Origin: Rhodobacteraceae bacterium HLUCCA08
Lineage (GTDB): Bacteria > Pseudomonadota > Alphaproteobacteria > Rhodobacterales > Rhodobacteraceae
Length of the DNA: 64,000 nt
Reading direction: 5' to 3'
Assembly (NCBI GenBank): GCA_001314655.1
Contig: LJSF01000006.1
Span: 1-64,000 of the forward strand
Numbering within the stretch: position 1 is the first letter of the stretch; the number at the start of each line of letters is the position of its first letter. This document shows, one piece after another, positions 1-9,084 of this stretch. The position numbers were made by a program, and so were the translations under genes. Below the pieces are notes generated by a model, which saw only the letters and a program-made list of their open reading frames with translations, made no database searches and was not told the origin of the DNA.

Positions 1-105
1 CGCAAGATCGCCGAGAACGACTACGCCGCATTGGGCGACACCTCCACCCTCGCAGACCCCTCCGTCGTCGACCAACTCATCGAAAACAGGGTGAACCGGG
101 GATAG
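1..105 (+). CDS. 3' end of an unidentified gene
   Basis: The first 35 codons of the window form an open frame ending in TAG at 103-105. The 34 visible residues end in ...[10 protein letters not shown] and contain the segment [11 protein letters not shown]. The gene starts outside the window. No family can be recognised from so short a tail. The frame is supported only by its clean codon use and by the absence of any competing gene. The next gene starts 113 bp downstream on the same strand. Confidence 0.55.
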   Translation, partial: RKIAENDYAALGDTSTLADPSVVDQLIENRVNRG

Positions 106-117
106 GTTTCGGGGCGG

Positions 118-125
118 TTAACCAT
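118..125 (+). promoter_or_regulatory. Possible CtrA half-site TTAACCAT
   Basis: The octamer TTAACCAT lies in the 113-bp spacer in front of the small gene at 219, with a related TTAACGAC about 30 bp further on. TTAACCAT is the known half-site of the alphaproteobacterial cell-cycle regulator CtrA. AT-rich words are rare in this GC-rich window, and the same octamer recurs in front of the RTX gene at 46239. No promoter hexamers were assigned. This is a sequence match only. Confidence 0.3.
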
Positions 126-218
126 GGGTCGCGATTCTTCGCGAAATTAACGACTCGGTCAGCCTGTTCGGACGATACTGAGCCGGCACAGAACCATTCG
201 AGAATGGAGTCTCGACCC

Positions 219-515
219 ATGGAAATCGCAGCCACCTCCTTACCCGCCGGGGTGCATGGACATGCGCCCGGTCCAGCGGTTCCCGATCTTCGTCCGACCG
301 CCGATGCCGCGGCGATGGTCCGCGACAACATCCCCAACCTGCCCTTGCCGATCCCGCCGACATCGGACCTGCAGGGCGCGGTCAGCCGGTCCATGGCCAT
401 GGCCCCGGACGAGGCCGGCAAGGCCCGCCCCGATGCCCCGGTCAAAGAGCCCGAGCGCACGCTCAAACCCTATGGCGTGACCATGCTGCCGCACCAGGAC
501 GGCAAGCGGGGCTGA
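219..515 (+). CDS. Small hypothetical protein, 98 aa
   Basis: I do not recognise this protein. It is hydrophilic, rich in proline and alanine, has no signal peptide, membrane segment or cysteines, and ends in ...YGVTMLPHQDGKRG. The start at 219 is preferred over the in-frame ATG at 204 because GGAG at 206-209 gives a good ribosome-binding distance to 219. It sits alone between an unidentified gene tail and accB, and is followed immediately by a strong hairpin at 515-548. Low-complexity composition suggests a disordered adaptor or a small regulatory protein, but no function can be assigned. Confidence 0.6.
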   Translation: MEIAATSLPAGVHGHAPGPAVPDLRPTADAAAMVRDNIPNLPLPIPPTSDLQGAVSRSMAMAPDEAGKARPDAPVKEPERTLKPYGVTMLPHQDGKRG

Positions 516-548
516 CCCGGCCGGATCCCGCCCGCTCCCCGGCCGGGT
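515..548 (+). terminator. Terminator-like hairpin after the 98-aa gene
   Basis: A perfect 10-bp stem (ACCCGGCCGG at 515-524 pairing with CCGGCCGGGT at 539-548) with a 14-nt loop starts at the stop codon of the upstream gene. No T-tract follows, so it is either an imperfect intrinsic terminator or an mRNA-stabilising hairpin. It separates the small gene from accB. Confidence 0.5.
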
Positions 549-647
549 GTGCCCCTTGCATCCTCTCGGGTTTCCCTCCATGGACGGCTTGCGTATAACC
601 GTCTGAACGGTCCGGACGCGGACCGGAGGTTCCCAAAGCGAGGTTTC

Positions 648-1139
648 ATGGCAAAAGGCCCCCACGACACCGATGTCGCCTTCATCCAGGCGCTCGCAGA
701 ACTTCTGCGCGAGAACGACCTGAGCGAGTTGCAGGTCAAACGCGATTACGCGGAGAACGACAGCCTGAACGTCCGGGTCAGCCGGTATGGCCCGCCCCAG
801 GCCGTGCACCCCCCCCCCGCGCAGGCGCACGCGCCGGCCCCGACGGCCCCGGCGGCCGCCCCTGCCCCCGCCCCGGCGGAACCCTCGGCCGATCCGGCCA
901 GCCTGCCCGGCGCCGTCACCTCGCCCATGGTCGGCACGATCTACCTGCAGCCCGAACCCGGATCGGATCCCTTCGTTTCGGTGGGCAGCACCGTGGCCGA
1001 GGGCGACACGCTGTGCATCGTCGAGGCGATGAAGACCATGAACCACATTCCCGCGCCGCGCGCCGGGACCGTTCGACGCATTCTCATAGAGGATGGCGCC
1101 CCGGTGGAATTCGGCGCGCCGCTGATGATCGTCGAATAG
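648..1139 (+). CDS. accB: Biotin carboxyl carrier protein of acetyl-CoA carboxylase
   Basis: AccB (163 aa) carries the biotin that shuttles CO2 between biotin carboxylase and carboxyltransferase in acetyl-CoA carboxylase, the first step of fatty acid synthesis. The C-terminal biotinyl domain (about residues 85-163) contains EAMKTM, whose lysine is the biotinylation site. The N-terminal part MAKGPHDTDVAFIQAL is typical of AccB, and a Pro/Ala-rich linker at about residues 50-85 separates the two. The frame is open from 549, but GAGG upstream and family length favour ATG 648. A run of ten C bases (809-818) lies in the linker. accC follows after 9 bp, so the two are co-transcribed. Confidence 0.97.
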   Translation: MAKGPHDTDVAFIQALAELLRENDLSELQVKRDYAENDSLNVRVSRYGPPQAVHPPPAQAHAPAPTAPAAAPAPAPAEPSADPASLPGAVTSPMVGTIYLQPEPGSDPFVSVGSTVAEGDTLCIVEAMKTMNHIPAPRAGTVRRILIEDGAPVEFGAPLMIVE

Positions 1140-1148
1140 GCCGGGCCG

Positions 1149-2498
1149 ATGTTCGACAAGGTCCTTATCGCCAACCGTGGTGAAATCGCCCTGCGGGTGA
1201 TCCGCGCCTGCCGCGAGATGGGCATCGCATCCGTCGCGGTCCATTCCACCGCCGATGCCGATGCGATGCATGTGCGCATGGCCGATGAAAGCGTCTGCAT
1301 CGGCCCCGCCCCGTCGCCGCAAAGCTACCTGAGTTTTCCGGCGATCATCTCGGCCTGCGAGATCACCGGCGCCCAGGCGATCCACCCGGGCTACGGGTTC
1401 CTGAGCGAAAACGCGCAATTCGTGCAGGTGGTCGAGGATCACGGCCTGACCTTCATCGGCCCGACCGCCGAACATATCCGCATCATGGGCGACAAGATCA
1501 CCGCCAAGGACACGATGAAGGCGCTTGGCGTGCCCTGCGTGCCCGGTTCCGACGGTGGGGTCGATACGGTCGAGGACGCCCTGAAACTGGGGGCCGAGAT
1601 CGGCTATCCGGTGATCATCAAGGCGACCGCCGGCGGCGGTGGGCGGGGGATGAAGGTCGCCCGCGATGCCTCTGAAATGAAAAGCGCATTCCAGACCGCG
1701 CGAGCCGAAGGCAAGGCCGCGTTCGGCAATCCCGACGTCTATATCGAGAAATACCTGCAAAAGCCCCGGCATATCGAGATCCAGGTCTTTGGCGACGGCA
1801 AGGGCAACGCGGTCCATCTGGGCGAACGGGATTGTTCGCTGCAACGCCGGCACCAGAAGGTCTTTGAAGAGGCCCCGGGTCCCGCGATCAGCCCCGAGGA
1901 ACGCGCCCGGATCGGCAAGGTCTGCGCCGATGCCGTCGCCCGGATCAATTACATCGGCGCCGGCACGATCGAATTCCTCTACGAGGACGGCGCGTTCTAT
2001 TTCATCGAGATGAACACCCGCCTGCAGGTCGAACACCCGGTGACCGAAGCGATCTTCGGCGTCGATCTGGTGCGCGAACAGATCCGCGTGGCCGAAGGGC
2101 TGCCGATGTCGTTCGGCCAGGATGACCTGGTGATCAACGGCCATGCGATCGAGGTGCGGATCAACGCCGAAAAGTTGCCCAATTTCGCGCCTTGCCCGGG
2201 CCGCATCACCCAGTTCCACCAGCCCGGCGGGCTGGGGGTGCGGATGGACAGCGCGCTTTATGACGGCTATGCGATCCCGCCGCATTACGACAGCCTGATC
2301 GGCAAGCTGATCGTCCATGGCCGCGACCGGCCCGAGGCGCTGTCGCGCCTGGCCCGCGCCCTGGGCGAGCTGATCGTCGACGGGGTCGACACCACGGTGC
2401 CGCTGTTCCACATGCTGCTGCAGGAACCCGATATCCAGTCCGGCGACTACAACATCCACTGGCTGGAAAGATGGCTGGAGCGGAACCTGACCGGCTGA
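1149..2498 (+). CDS. accC: Biotin carboxylase subunit of acetyl-CoA carboxylase
   Basis: AccC (449 aa, the usual length) is the ATP-grasp enzyme that carboxylates biotin on AccB using bicarbonate and ATP. The N-terminal biotin-carboxylase fold begins [24 protein letters not shown], the glycine-rich ATP loop [19 protein letters not shown] and the catalytic block [14 protein letters not shown] are all intact. It lies 9 bp after accB in one operon. It converges with the methyltransferase gene at 2515, leaving only 16 bp between the two stop codons. Confidence 0.98.
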   Translation: MFDKVLIANRGEIALRVIRACREMGIASVAVHSTADADAMHVRMADESVCIGPAPSPQSYLSFPAIISACEITGAQAIHPGYGFLSENAQFVQVVEDHGLTFIGPTAEHIRIMGDKITAKDTMKALGVPCVPGSDGGVDTVEDALKLGAEIGYPVIIKATAGGGGRGMKVARDASEMKSAFQTARAEGKAAFGNPDVYIEKYLQKPRHIEIQVFGDGKGNAVHLGERDCSLQRRHQKVFEEAPGPAISPEERARIGKVCADAVARINYIGAGTIEFLYEDGAFYFIEMNTRLQVEHPVTEAIFGVDLVREQIRVAEGLPMSFGQDDLVINGHAIEVRINAEKLPNFAPCPGRITQFHQPGGLGVRMDSALYDGYAIPPHYDSLIGKLIVHGRDRPEALSRLARALGELIVDGVDTTVPLFHMLLQEPDIQSGDYNIHWLERWLERNLTG

Positions 2499-2514
2499 GC
2501 GTCGGCGCGTCGCC

Positions 2515-3219
2515 CTAGCGGTCGCGCAGGCGCAGGGCGCAGGTGCCGCGGCGCATGTTCTCGGGGCGGTAGTAATCCATCACCGCGACGCGATCGTCCA
2601 GCACGTCCCAGTCCAGCCATTCGATATCGTAGTTCAGGCAATCGGCCATGACCTCCATGGCGACGAAACTGGGCACGCCCTTCACGGCGACCTCCTGCCC
2701 TTCGAATTGCTCGGCCGCGTTCAGGATGTTGTCGGTGCGTTCACGGATCAGCTGGATCACCGGGCCGGGCCGCACCATGAATTCGCTGTCGACGATGACC
2801 AGCCTGGGCCTGAGCTGGCGCAGCTGTTGGAACAGCCGGAAATGGTCCATCAGGTGATAAAGGATGCCGAAGACCCCGACCACGTCGTATTTCTTGCCCT
2901 TCGCGATCTCGCCGTCGATGAAGGTGTAAAGGTCGCCGACATGCAGGTCGACGACCTGGCGCAGCGCGGCATCGGGGTAATGCCGGAACTGTTCGACCAG
3001 CTCGGCCCGGGCTTCGATCCCGACCACCTTGCGGGCGCCGGCGCCGGCGAAAGCATAGGGCCAGCGCCCGTCATGCGAGGCCAGATCCAGCACCCGGGCG
3101 TCGCGGATGTCCTCGACGAAGGGTTCGATCAGGAACTTGTGCCGCTTGTTCATCCGCATCGCCGCCTTGTCGTGATGCTGATAGAATTCCAGATCGTCGA
3201 GAAAATCGAAAAAACCCAT
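2515..3219 (-). CDS. Class I SAM-dependent methyltransferase, substrate unknown
   Basis: This 234-aa protein has a Rossmann methyltransferase core: the SAM-binding segment VLDLASHDGRWPYAFAGAGA (about residues 43-62), the acidic strand-2 residue in VVGIEARAE, and a strand-4 segment VVGVFGILYHL. The rest resembles the methyltransferases grouped near DUF1698/tRNA-modifying types, but the substrate cannot be inferred. The frame is open up to 3243. ATG 3219 (MGFFDFLDDLEF) is preferred because an AAGGAGG lies upstream of it. It is divergent from aat, with a 90-bp spacer holding both promoters. Confidence 0.8.
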   Translation of the reverse strand: MGFFDFLDDLEFYQHHDKAAMRMNKRHKFLIEPFVEDIRDARVLDLASHDGRWPYAFAGAGARKVVGIEARAELVEQFRHYPDAALRQVVDLHVGDLYTFIDGEIAKGKKYDVVGVFGILYHLMDHFRLFQQLRQLRPRLVIVDSEFMVRPGPVIQLIRERTDNILNAAEQFEGQEVAVKGVPSFVAMEVMADCLNYDIEWLDWDVLDDRVAVMDYYRPENMRRGTCALRLRDR

Positions 3220-3309
3220 GGGTTGACCGCTGCCTCCTTGCATCGCGTGGCAAGTGTCTTGAAAACTGCGGCATTAGCAAGACATCCCAGAGGCGCGACA
3301 AGGGAAGTG

Positions 3310-3951
3310 ATGCAACCGAAACTCGTCCCAGAAACGCTTCTTGCCGCCTATGCCGCCGGCATCTTTCCAATGGCCGAGCACCGGTTCGACGATGCGCTGT
3401 TCTGGGTCGACCCCCGGATGCGCGGCGTGATCCCGCTGGACGGGTTCCATATCTCGCGCAAACTGGCGCGGCGGATCCGGCGCGCGGATTTCACGATCAG
3501 CTTCGATCGCAGTTTTGCAGGGGTGGTCCAGGCCTGCGCCGATCGCGAGGAAACCTGGATCAACGGCCAGCTTTTCGCGCTTTATGACCAGTTGCACGCC
3601 GACGGCGACGCCCATTCGGTCGAGGTCTGGACAGGTGACCGCCTGGTCGGTGGCGTGTTCGGGATCTGCATCGGCGGCGCCTTTTTCGGCGAAAGCATGT
3701 TCAGCCGGCAAAGCGATGCCTCCAAGGTCGCCCTGGCCTATCTGGTGGACCGGTTGCGGCTGGGGGGGTTCGTCCTGTTCGACACCCAGTTCCTGACCCC
3801 GCATCTGGCCAGCCTCGGGGCGGTGGAAATCCCGCGGGCGGCCTATCGGCGACAGCTCAGGGCGGCCCTGGCCGTGCCGGCCGATTTCGACCGGCAGGGC
3901 GCCGTGCCGTCAGGTCAGGACGTCGTGCAGCGCAACGCCCAGACATCGTAG
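3310..3951 (+). CDS. aat: Leucyl/phenylalanyl-tRNA--protein transferase
   Basis: Aat (213 aa) transfers Leu or Phe from tRNA to proteins with N-terminal Lys or Arg, creating N-degrons for ClpAP. Family signatures are LLAAYAAGIFPMAE near the N-terminus, FWVDPRMRGVIPL, WINGQLFALYDQLH, and GGVFGICIGGAFFGESMFS in the core. A weak GGGAAG precedes ATG 3310; the frame is open much further upstream but without family similarity. The last 37 bp overlap the oppositely oriented DUF2155 gene, so the tail VPSGQDVVQRNAQTS is antisense to the end of that gene. Proximity to clpPX may be coincidental, since ClpS and ClpA are not here. Confidence 0.95.
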   Translation: MQPKLVPETLLAAYAAGIFPMAEHRFDDALFWVDPRMRGVIPLDGFHISRKLARRIRRADFTISFDRSFAGVVQACADREETWINGQLFALYDQLHADGDAHSVEVWTGDRLVGGVFGICIGGAFFGESMFSRQSDASKVALAYLVDRLRLGGFVLFDTQFLTPHLASLGAVEIPRAAYRRQLRAALAVPADFDRQGAVPSGQDVVQRNAQTS

Positions 3952-4271
3952 CGTTGATGGTCCAGCGCGTTCAGCGCCGGCGCCGAGGCGACCATCCAGC
4001 CGCGAAATTCCGGGTCGACCGCGTTCTGGTAATAGATCGTCAGCAACATGAAGGCGTCACCGGCCGGATTGCCCGCCGGATAGCGGCATTCGTCCAGGGT
4101 GACGGACAGGTAGCCGACCTGCCGGGTTTCGCCATTGGCCAGGTCGAGGTCGGTGCGGATGCCGGTGGTCTTGTCCAGGATACGCACCGTGCCGCCGGGC
4201 GCCGTGGTCGCCTGCTGGGCCGCCAGCGGCGTCGCCAGGATCGCCAGCGCCAGGGCCGCGACGCGGATCAT
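3915..4271 (-). CDS. DUF2155 secreted protein
   Basis: This 118-aa protein starts with a cleavable signal peptide (MIRVAALALAILATPLAAQQ) and is therefore periplasmic. The remainder matches the alphaproteobacterial DUF2155 family, with LDKTTGIRTDLDLANG, LDECRYP and FRGWMVASAPALNALDHQRYDVWALRC; the two cysteines may form a disulfide. Its function is not established. It is the last gene of the leftward run clpP-clpX-ridA-NDUFA12-mlaD-DUF2155: its ATG overlaps the mlaD stop codon, so translation is probably coupled. Its 3' end overlaps the end of aat by 37 bp. Confidence 0.88.
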   Translation of the reverse strand: MIRVAALALAILATPLAAQQATTAPGGTVRILDKTTGIRTDLDLANGETRQVGYLSVTLDECRYPAGNPAGDAFMLLTIYYQNAVDPEFRGWMVASAPALNALDHQRYDVWALRCTTS

Positions 4272-4741
4272 GGGGTCGCCGCCCCGACATCGTCCTCGGT
4301 CCCGCCCGCGGCGAACTTCACCAGCAGCTGGACGATGCTGATGGCGCCCTGGGTATCCTCGATCAGGTCGCCCTGGGCGAAATACTCCCAGGATCCGCCG
4401 GGGATGATCTCCACATAGGTGCCGCCCAGCAACCCTTCGGTGGCGACGGCGACGGAACTGTCATCGGGGATCCGGACGCCGGCCTCGATCGACATCAGCG
4501 TCTCGGCGCGGTAGGTTTCCGGGTTCAGTTGCAAACCCGAAACCGCGCCGATCGACACGCCGGCCAGGCGGATATCGGTGCCCACCGCGACCCCCTCGGC
4601 CGAGCGGAAATTGGCCTGCAGCGTATAGCCTCCGCCCGATGCCTGGCCAAAACCGGTGGCCTGGCTGGCATAGACGAAAAAGCCGATTGCCGCGGCCAGG
4701 ACGACGCCGCCGACGATCACCTCTGTGGGGTTGTCGCGCAT
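4268..4741 (-). CDS. mlaD: MCE-domain lipid transport protein MlaD
   Basis: MlaD (157 aa) is the periplasmic, inner-membrane-anchored MCE subunit of the Mla phospholipid transporter that keeps lipid asymmetry of the outer membrane. One N-terminal membrane helix (residues 8-24, VIVGGVVLAAAIGFFVY) is followed by a single MCE domain (about residues 36-115) with the typical FRSAEGVAVGTDIRLAGVSIG and GGTYVEIIPG blocks. The ATG shares a base with the stop codon of the upstream NDUFA12 gene (TAATG), showing translational coupling. The partners MlaE, MlaF and MlaC are not in this window, so the transporter genes are scattered. Confidence 0.93.
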   Translation of the reverse strand: MRDNPTEVIVGGVVLAAAIGFFVYASQATGFGQASGGGYTLQANFRSAEGVAVGTDIRLAGVSIGAVSGLQLNPETYRAETLMSIEAGVRIPDDSSVAVATEGLLGGTYVEIIPGGSWEYFAQGDLIEDTQGAISIVQLLVKFAAGGTEDDVGAATP

Positions 4742-5124
4742 TATTCCGGCGTCCAGGCCTCGTAATCGCTGCGCGGTGCCGGCTCGGGGCGCCGCAGCGA
4801 CCCCTTGGGCGCATAGGCCTGCATCGTTCCGGTCAGGTTCGGAAGGTGGTCCTTTTCCCAGGGTTTGTGCGGCAGCGCGGCCTCGGTCGGCGGGTCGTCC
4901 CAGGTGCGGTGCAGCCAGCCATGCCAGTCGGCCGGCACCCGGCTGGCCTCGGCCTCGCCGTTGAAGATCACCCAGCGGCGCTTGTCGTCGCGGGTGCGGA
5001 AATAGGTATTGCCCTCGGCATCCTCGCCGACCTTCTCGCCGCGGCGGGCGGTGAAGATCTGGGTGCCGATGGTCTGGCCGTTCCACCAGGTGAACAGGCG
5101 GTTGACGAAGCTGAGCACGCCCAT
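4741..5124 (-). CDS. NADH:ubiquinone oxidoreductase 17.2 kDa-type subunit (NDUFA12 family)
   Basis: This 127-aa protein belongs to the NDUFA12/B17.2 family, an accessory subunit that alphaproteobacterial and mitochondrial complex I share. The signature region is present: [32 protein letters not shown] and [23 protein letters not shown]. The typical charged, tryptophan-rich composition and the absence of membrane helices agree with a peripheral matrix-arm subunit. It is remote from the nuo operon and is coupled to mlaD downstream. GGAGACC lies at a good distance from ATG 5124. Confidence 0.93.
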   Translation of the reverse strand: MGVLSFVNRLFTWWNGQTIGTQIFTARRGEKVGEDAEGNTYFRTRDDKRRWVIFNGEAEASRVPADWHGWLHRTWDDPPTEAALPHKPWEKDHLPNLTGTMQAYAPKGSLRRPEPAPRSDYEAWTPE

Positions 5125-5213
5125 GGCAGGTCTCCGGTTAGGTCGGGCCAGCTATGCAACAGAAGCGGCCGAAGGTCCAGTGGTCGCCGGCACCCGGGCG
5201 GGGTATCAGCGGA

Positions 5214-5585
5214 TCAGGGCAGGGTCGCGACGACCTCGATCTCGATCTTCATCTCGGGTTCCTGCAGCGCGGCGCTGAACATGGTGGCGGCGGGCCGGGC
5301 GCGGGCAAAGACCTGGCTGGTGATCGGCCAGCAGGCCGGCCAATCCGCCTTGTCCGGCAGGATATAGGTGACCTTGACCACGTGATCGAGGCCGCTGCCG
5401 GCCTGCTCCAGCGCCCGGCCGATCGTGGCCAGGGCATTGCGGCACTGGTCCTCGACCCGGTCGGGCATGGTCATGGCGGCATAATCATAGCCGGTGGTTC
5501 CGGCGACAAAGACAAAGGGCGGCGCGACCGCCGCCCTGCTGTAGCCGATCTTTTCCTCGAACGGAGACCCGGTGGAAATGCGCAT
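5214..5585 (-). CDS. RidA family protein (2-iminobutanoate/2-iminopropanoate deaminase family)
   Basis: This 123-aa protein has the YjgF/YER057c/UK114 fold. Family hallmarks are FVAGTTGYD, the central block CRNALATIGRALEQAG, the arginine in ARPAATMF and the acidic KIEIEVVATLP ending. The arginine and glutamate needed for imine hydrolysis in RidA appear to be present, so a reactive enamine/imine deaminase role is plausible. It may belong to another Rid subfamily with a different substrate. Its ATG lies 6 bp after the clpX stop codon, so it is co-transcribed with clpX. Confidence 0.85.
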   Translation of the reverse strand: MRISTGSPFEEKIGYSRAAVAPPFVFVAGTTGYDYAAMTMPDRVEDQCRNALATIGRALEQAGSGLDHVVKVTYILPDKADWPACWPITSQVFARARPAATMFSAALQEPEMKIEIEVVATLP

Positions 5586-5591
5586 GGCGCC

Positions 5592-6857
<1,266 letters not shown>

Positions 6858-6967
6858 GTATCATTCCCTGGGCCGGGCGGGCCCGCGTCGCGTGTTTCGA
6901 ATTGCCCTTCCACCAAGGGTAGGACATGGCGGAAGGCACCACAACGCCAAAATCGCGGCGCGTGGCG

Positions 6968-7597
6968 TCAGCTGTCACCTTCGTCGGGCTTGGCCCGGGT
7001 GACGAGGATTTCGTCGATCAGGCCCCAATCCCTGGCGTCCTCGGGCGACATGAAATTGTCGCGTTCCAGCGCGGCTTCGACGGCTTTGAGCTTCTGGCCG
7101 GTATGCTTGACATAGATCTCGTTCAGCCGCTGCTTGAGTTTCAGCGTCTCTTCGGCGTGGATCATGATGTCGGTCGCCTGGCCCTGGTAGCCGCCCGAGG
7201 GCTGGTGGACCATGATCCGGCTGTTGGGCAGGGAAAACCGCATCCCGGCCTCTCCGGCAGTCAGCAGCAGCGAGCCCATCGAGGCGGCCTGGCCCACACA
7301 CAGCGTCGAGACCTTGGGGCGGATATACTGCATCGTGTCGTAGATCGACAGGCCCGAGGTGACGACACCGCCAGGGCTGTTGATATACATGGAGATTTCC
7401 TTTTTCGGGTTCTCCGCCTCCAGGTGCAGCAACTGGGCCACGATCAGCTGCGACATGCCGTCATGGACCGGGCCGTTGACGAAAATGATCCGCTCTTTCA
7501 GCAGGCGCGAAAAGATGTCGTAGGCCCGTTCGCCGCGGCTGGTCTGCTCGACCACCATGGGGACGAGGTTCATGTAGGTCTCGATCGGATCGCGCAT
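6968..7597 (-). CDS. clpP: ATP-dependent Clp protease proteolytic subunit ClpP
   Basis: ClpP (209 aa) forms the double-heptameric serine protease chamber used by ClpX and ClpA. The catalytic serine is in GQAASMGS, the histidine in MVHQPSGG and the aspartate in the region following DIMIHAEE. The start at 7597 ([18 protein letters not shown]) fits family length and is preceded by GAGG at seven bases; the frame is open to 7627. It is the first gene of the leftward run, divergent from the SulP transporter across a 212-bp spacer. I could not identify a convincing heat-shock promoter. Confidence 0.98.
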   Translation of the reverse strand: MRDPIETYMNLVPMVVEQTSRGERAYDIFSRLLKERIIFVNGPVHDGMSQLIVAQLLHLEAENPKKEISMYINSPGGVVTSGLSIYDTMQYIRPKVSTLCVGQAASMGSLLLTAGEAGMRFSLPNSRIMVHQPSGGYQGQATDIMIHAEETLKLKQRLNEIYVKHTGQKLKAVEAALERDNFMSPEDARDWGLIDEILVTRAKPDEGDS

Positions 7598-7627
7598 ATG
7601 CTCTGCCTCGGGATTTGGACGTGTCAC

Positions 7628-7757
7628 GTCGGTATCGGAATAGCCTTACCGGAGTCTTAGTGGCGGCGACGGGGGGCTTCAAGGGCGGGCGGGGCCGGGT
7701 GATGCGACGGCACCGGACGCCGCATCGGTCTGACGCCGGTATCCGGTCGGTATCGGA
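7628..7757. repeat. 12-bp direct repeat in the clpP/SulP divergent spacer
   Basis: The word GTCGGTATCGGA occurs at 7628-7639 and again at 7746-7757, 118 bp apart, inside the 212-bp region between the clpP and SulP start codons. Exact 12-bp repeats in so short a spacer could be a paired regulator site. No protein is known to me for this word, so this is only an observation. Confidence 0.35.
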
Positions 7758-7809
7758 TCACGGGCATCGGGTCACTGGCAAGTCCCGACAGCCAGGCATA
7801 AGAAATGCC

Positions 7810-9072
7810 ATGCGCCCCGAGATTCTCGTCACTCTGCGGCACTATGACCGCGCCACCCTTGTCGGCGACCTCTTCGCCGGCATCAGCGTGGCGATGGTCG
7901 CCCTGCCGCTCAGCCTGGCGATCGCGATCGCCTCCGGGGCGGACCCGGCCACGGGGCTGGTGACGGCGATCGTCGCGGGGGCTCTGATCTCGGCCCTGGG
8001 CGGCAGTCGGGTGCAGATCGGCGGTCCGACCGGGGCCTTCATCGTCGTCGTCTACGGGGTGATCGCCGAACATGGCTATGACGGGCTGGTCACCGCCACC
8101 TTCCTGGCCGGGCTGATCCTGCTGGTCGCGGGCTATCTGGGCGCCGGCAAACTGATCCGGCTGGTGCCCGAACCGGTGATCAACGGCTTTACCCTGGGCA
8201 TCGCGGTGATCATCGCGACCAGCCAGTTCAAGGACCTGCTGGGCCTGAACGCGACCGAGGTGCCGGCGGAATTCCTGGCGAAGCTGGGCGCGCTCTGGGC
8301 GGCGCGCGACAGCCTGAACCCCTGGGCGGTGGCGATCGGCCTGGGCGCCATGGTGCTGATCACCGCGCTGCGACGCCTGTTTCCGCGGTTTCCGGGACTG
8401 ATCGTCGCCGTCGGGCTGGCCTCGGCGGTCGTGGCTCTGGCCGGGTTGCCCGTCGACACGCTGCAGGCACAGTTCGGCGCCCTGCCCCGGACCCTGCCGG
8501 CCCCGTCCTTGCCCAGGCTGTCGATCGCCGACATCGCAGAGCTGTTGCCCGCCGCCTTCGTGATCGCCTTCCTGGCCGGCATCGAATCGCTGCTGTCGGC
8601 GATGGTGGCGGACCGGATGATCCAGGGACGTCACCGGCCCCGGGCCGAGCTGATCGCCCAGGGCGCCGCCAATCTGGGATCGGCGTTCTTTGGCGGTCTG
8701 CCCGCGACCGGGGCGATCGCGCGGACCGCGACCAATGTCCGCGCCGGCGGCAGGACCCCGGTGGCGGGGCTGGTCCATGCGGTGACGATCCTGCTGGTCA
8801 TGTTGGCCGCCGCGCCGCTGGCCGGTTACCTGGCGATGCCCGCGCTCGCAGGGTTGCTGATCCTGACCGCATGGAACATGAGCGAACCGCACCGCTGGGC
8901 CGGCTATGTCCGGGATCGACGATCGGACCAGGTTCTTCTGCTGCTGACGCTGGTGCTGACCGTTCTGACCGACCTGACTCTGGCCATCGGGGTCGGGGTC
9001 GGGCTGGGCCTGGCCCTGCGACTGCTGCGCCACGACGTGGCCGATGCGCAATGGGATTCGCCGGATCGCTAA
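7810..9072 (+). CDS. SulP family inorganic anion transporter, without STAS domain
   Basis: This 420-aa protein is an inner-membrane SulP/SLC26-type permease. It has about 12 hydrophobic segments and family blocks such as LPLSLAIAIASGADP, GGSRVQIGGPTGAFIVV and PATGAIARTATNVRAGGRTP. Members carry sulfate, bicarbonate or other anions; the substrate is not evident. It lacks the cytoplasmic C-terminal STAS domain found in many relatives and ends shortly after the last helix. It is not truncated by the adjacent insertion sequence: the insertion falls in its stop codon and replaces the inferred TAG by TAA. ATG 7810 fits the start of the membrane domain. Confidence 0.9.
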   Translation: MRPEILVTLRHYDRATLVGDLFAGISVAMVALPLSLAIAIASGADPATGLVTAIVAGALISALGGSRVQIGGPTGAFIVVVYGVIAEHGYDGLVTATFLAGLILLVAGYLGAGKLIRLVPEPVINGFTLGIAVIIATSQFKDLLGLNATEVPAEFLAKLGALWAARDSLNPWAVAIGLGAMVLITALRRLFPRFPGLIVAVGLASAVVALAGLPVDTLQAQFGALPRTLPAPSLPRLSIADIAELLPAAFVIAFLAGIESLLSAMVADRMIQGRHRPRAELIAQGAANLGSAFFGGLPATGAIARTATNVRAGGRTPVAGLVHAVTILLVMLAAAPLAGYLAMPALAGLLILTAWNMSEPHRWAGYVRDRRSDQVLLLLTLVLTVLTDLTLAIGVGVGLGLALRLLRHDVADAQWDSPDR

Positions 9073-9084
9073 AGCGTTTCGACA

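Noticed and set aside
240-2459. A 739-codon minus-strand frame opposite accB and accC
   Set aside because: accB and accC are unmistakable on the plus strand, and the antisense frame has no recognisable domain.
7810-9072. SulP gene truncated by the IS element
   Set aside because: The reconstructed empty site gives a TAG stop at the same codon, so the protein end is unchanged. Absence of a STAS domain is therefore original.
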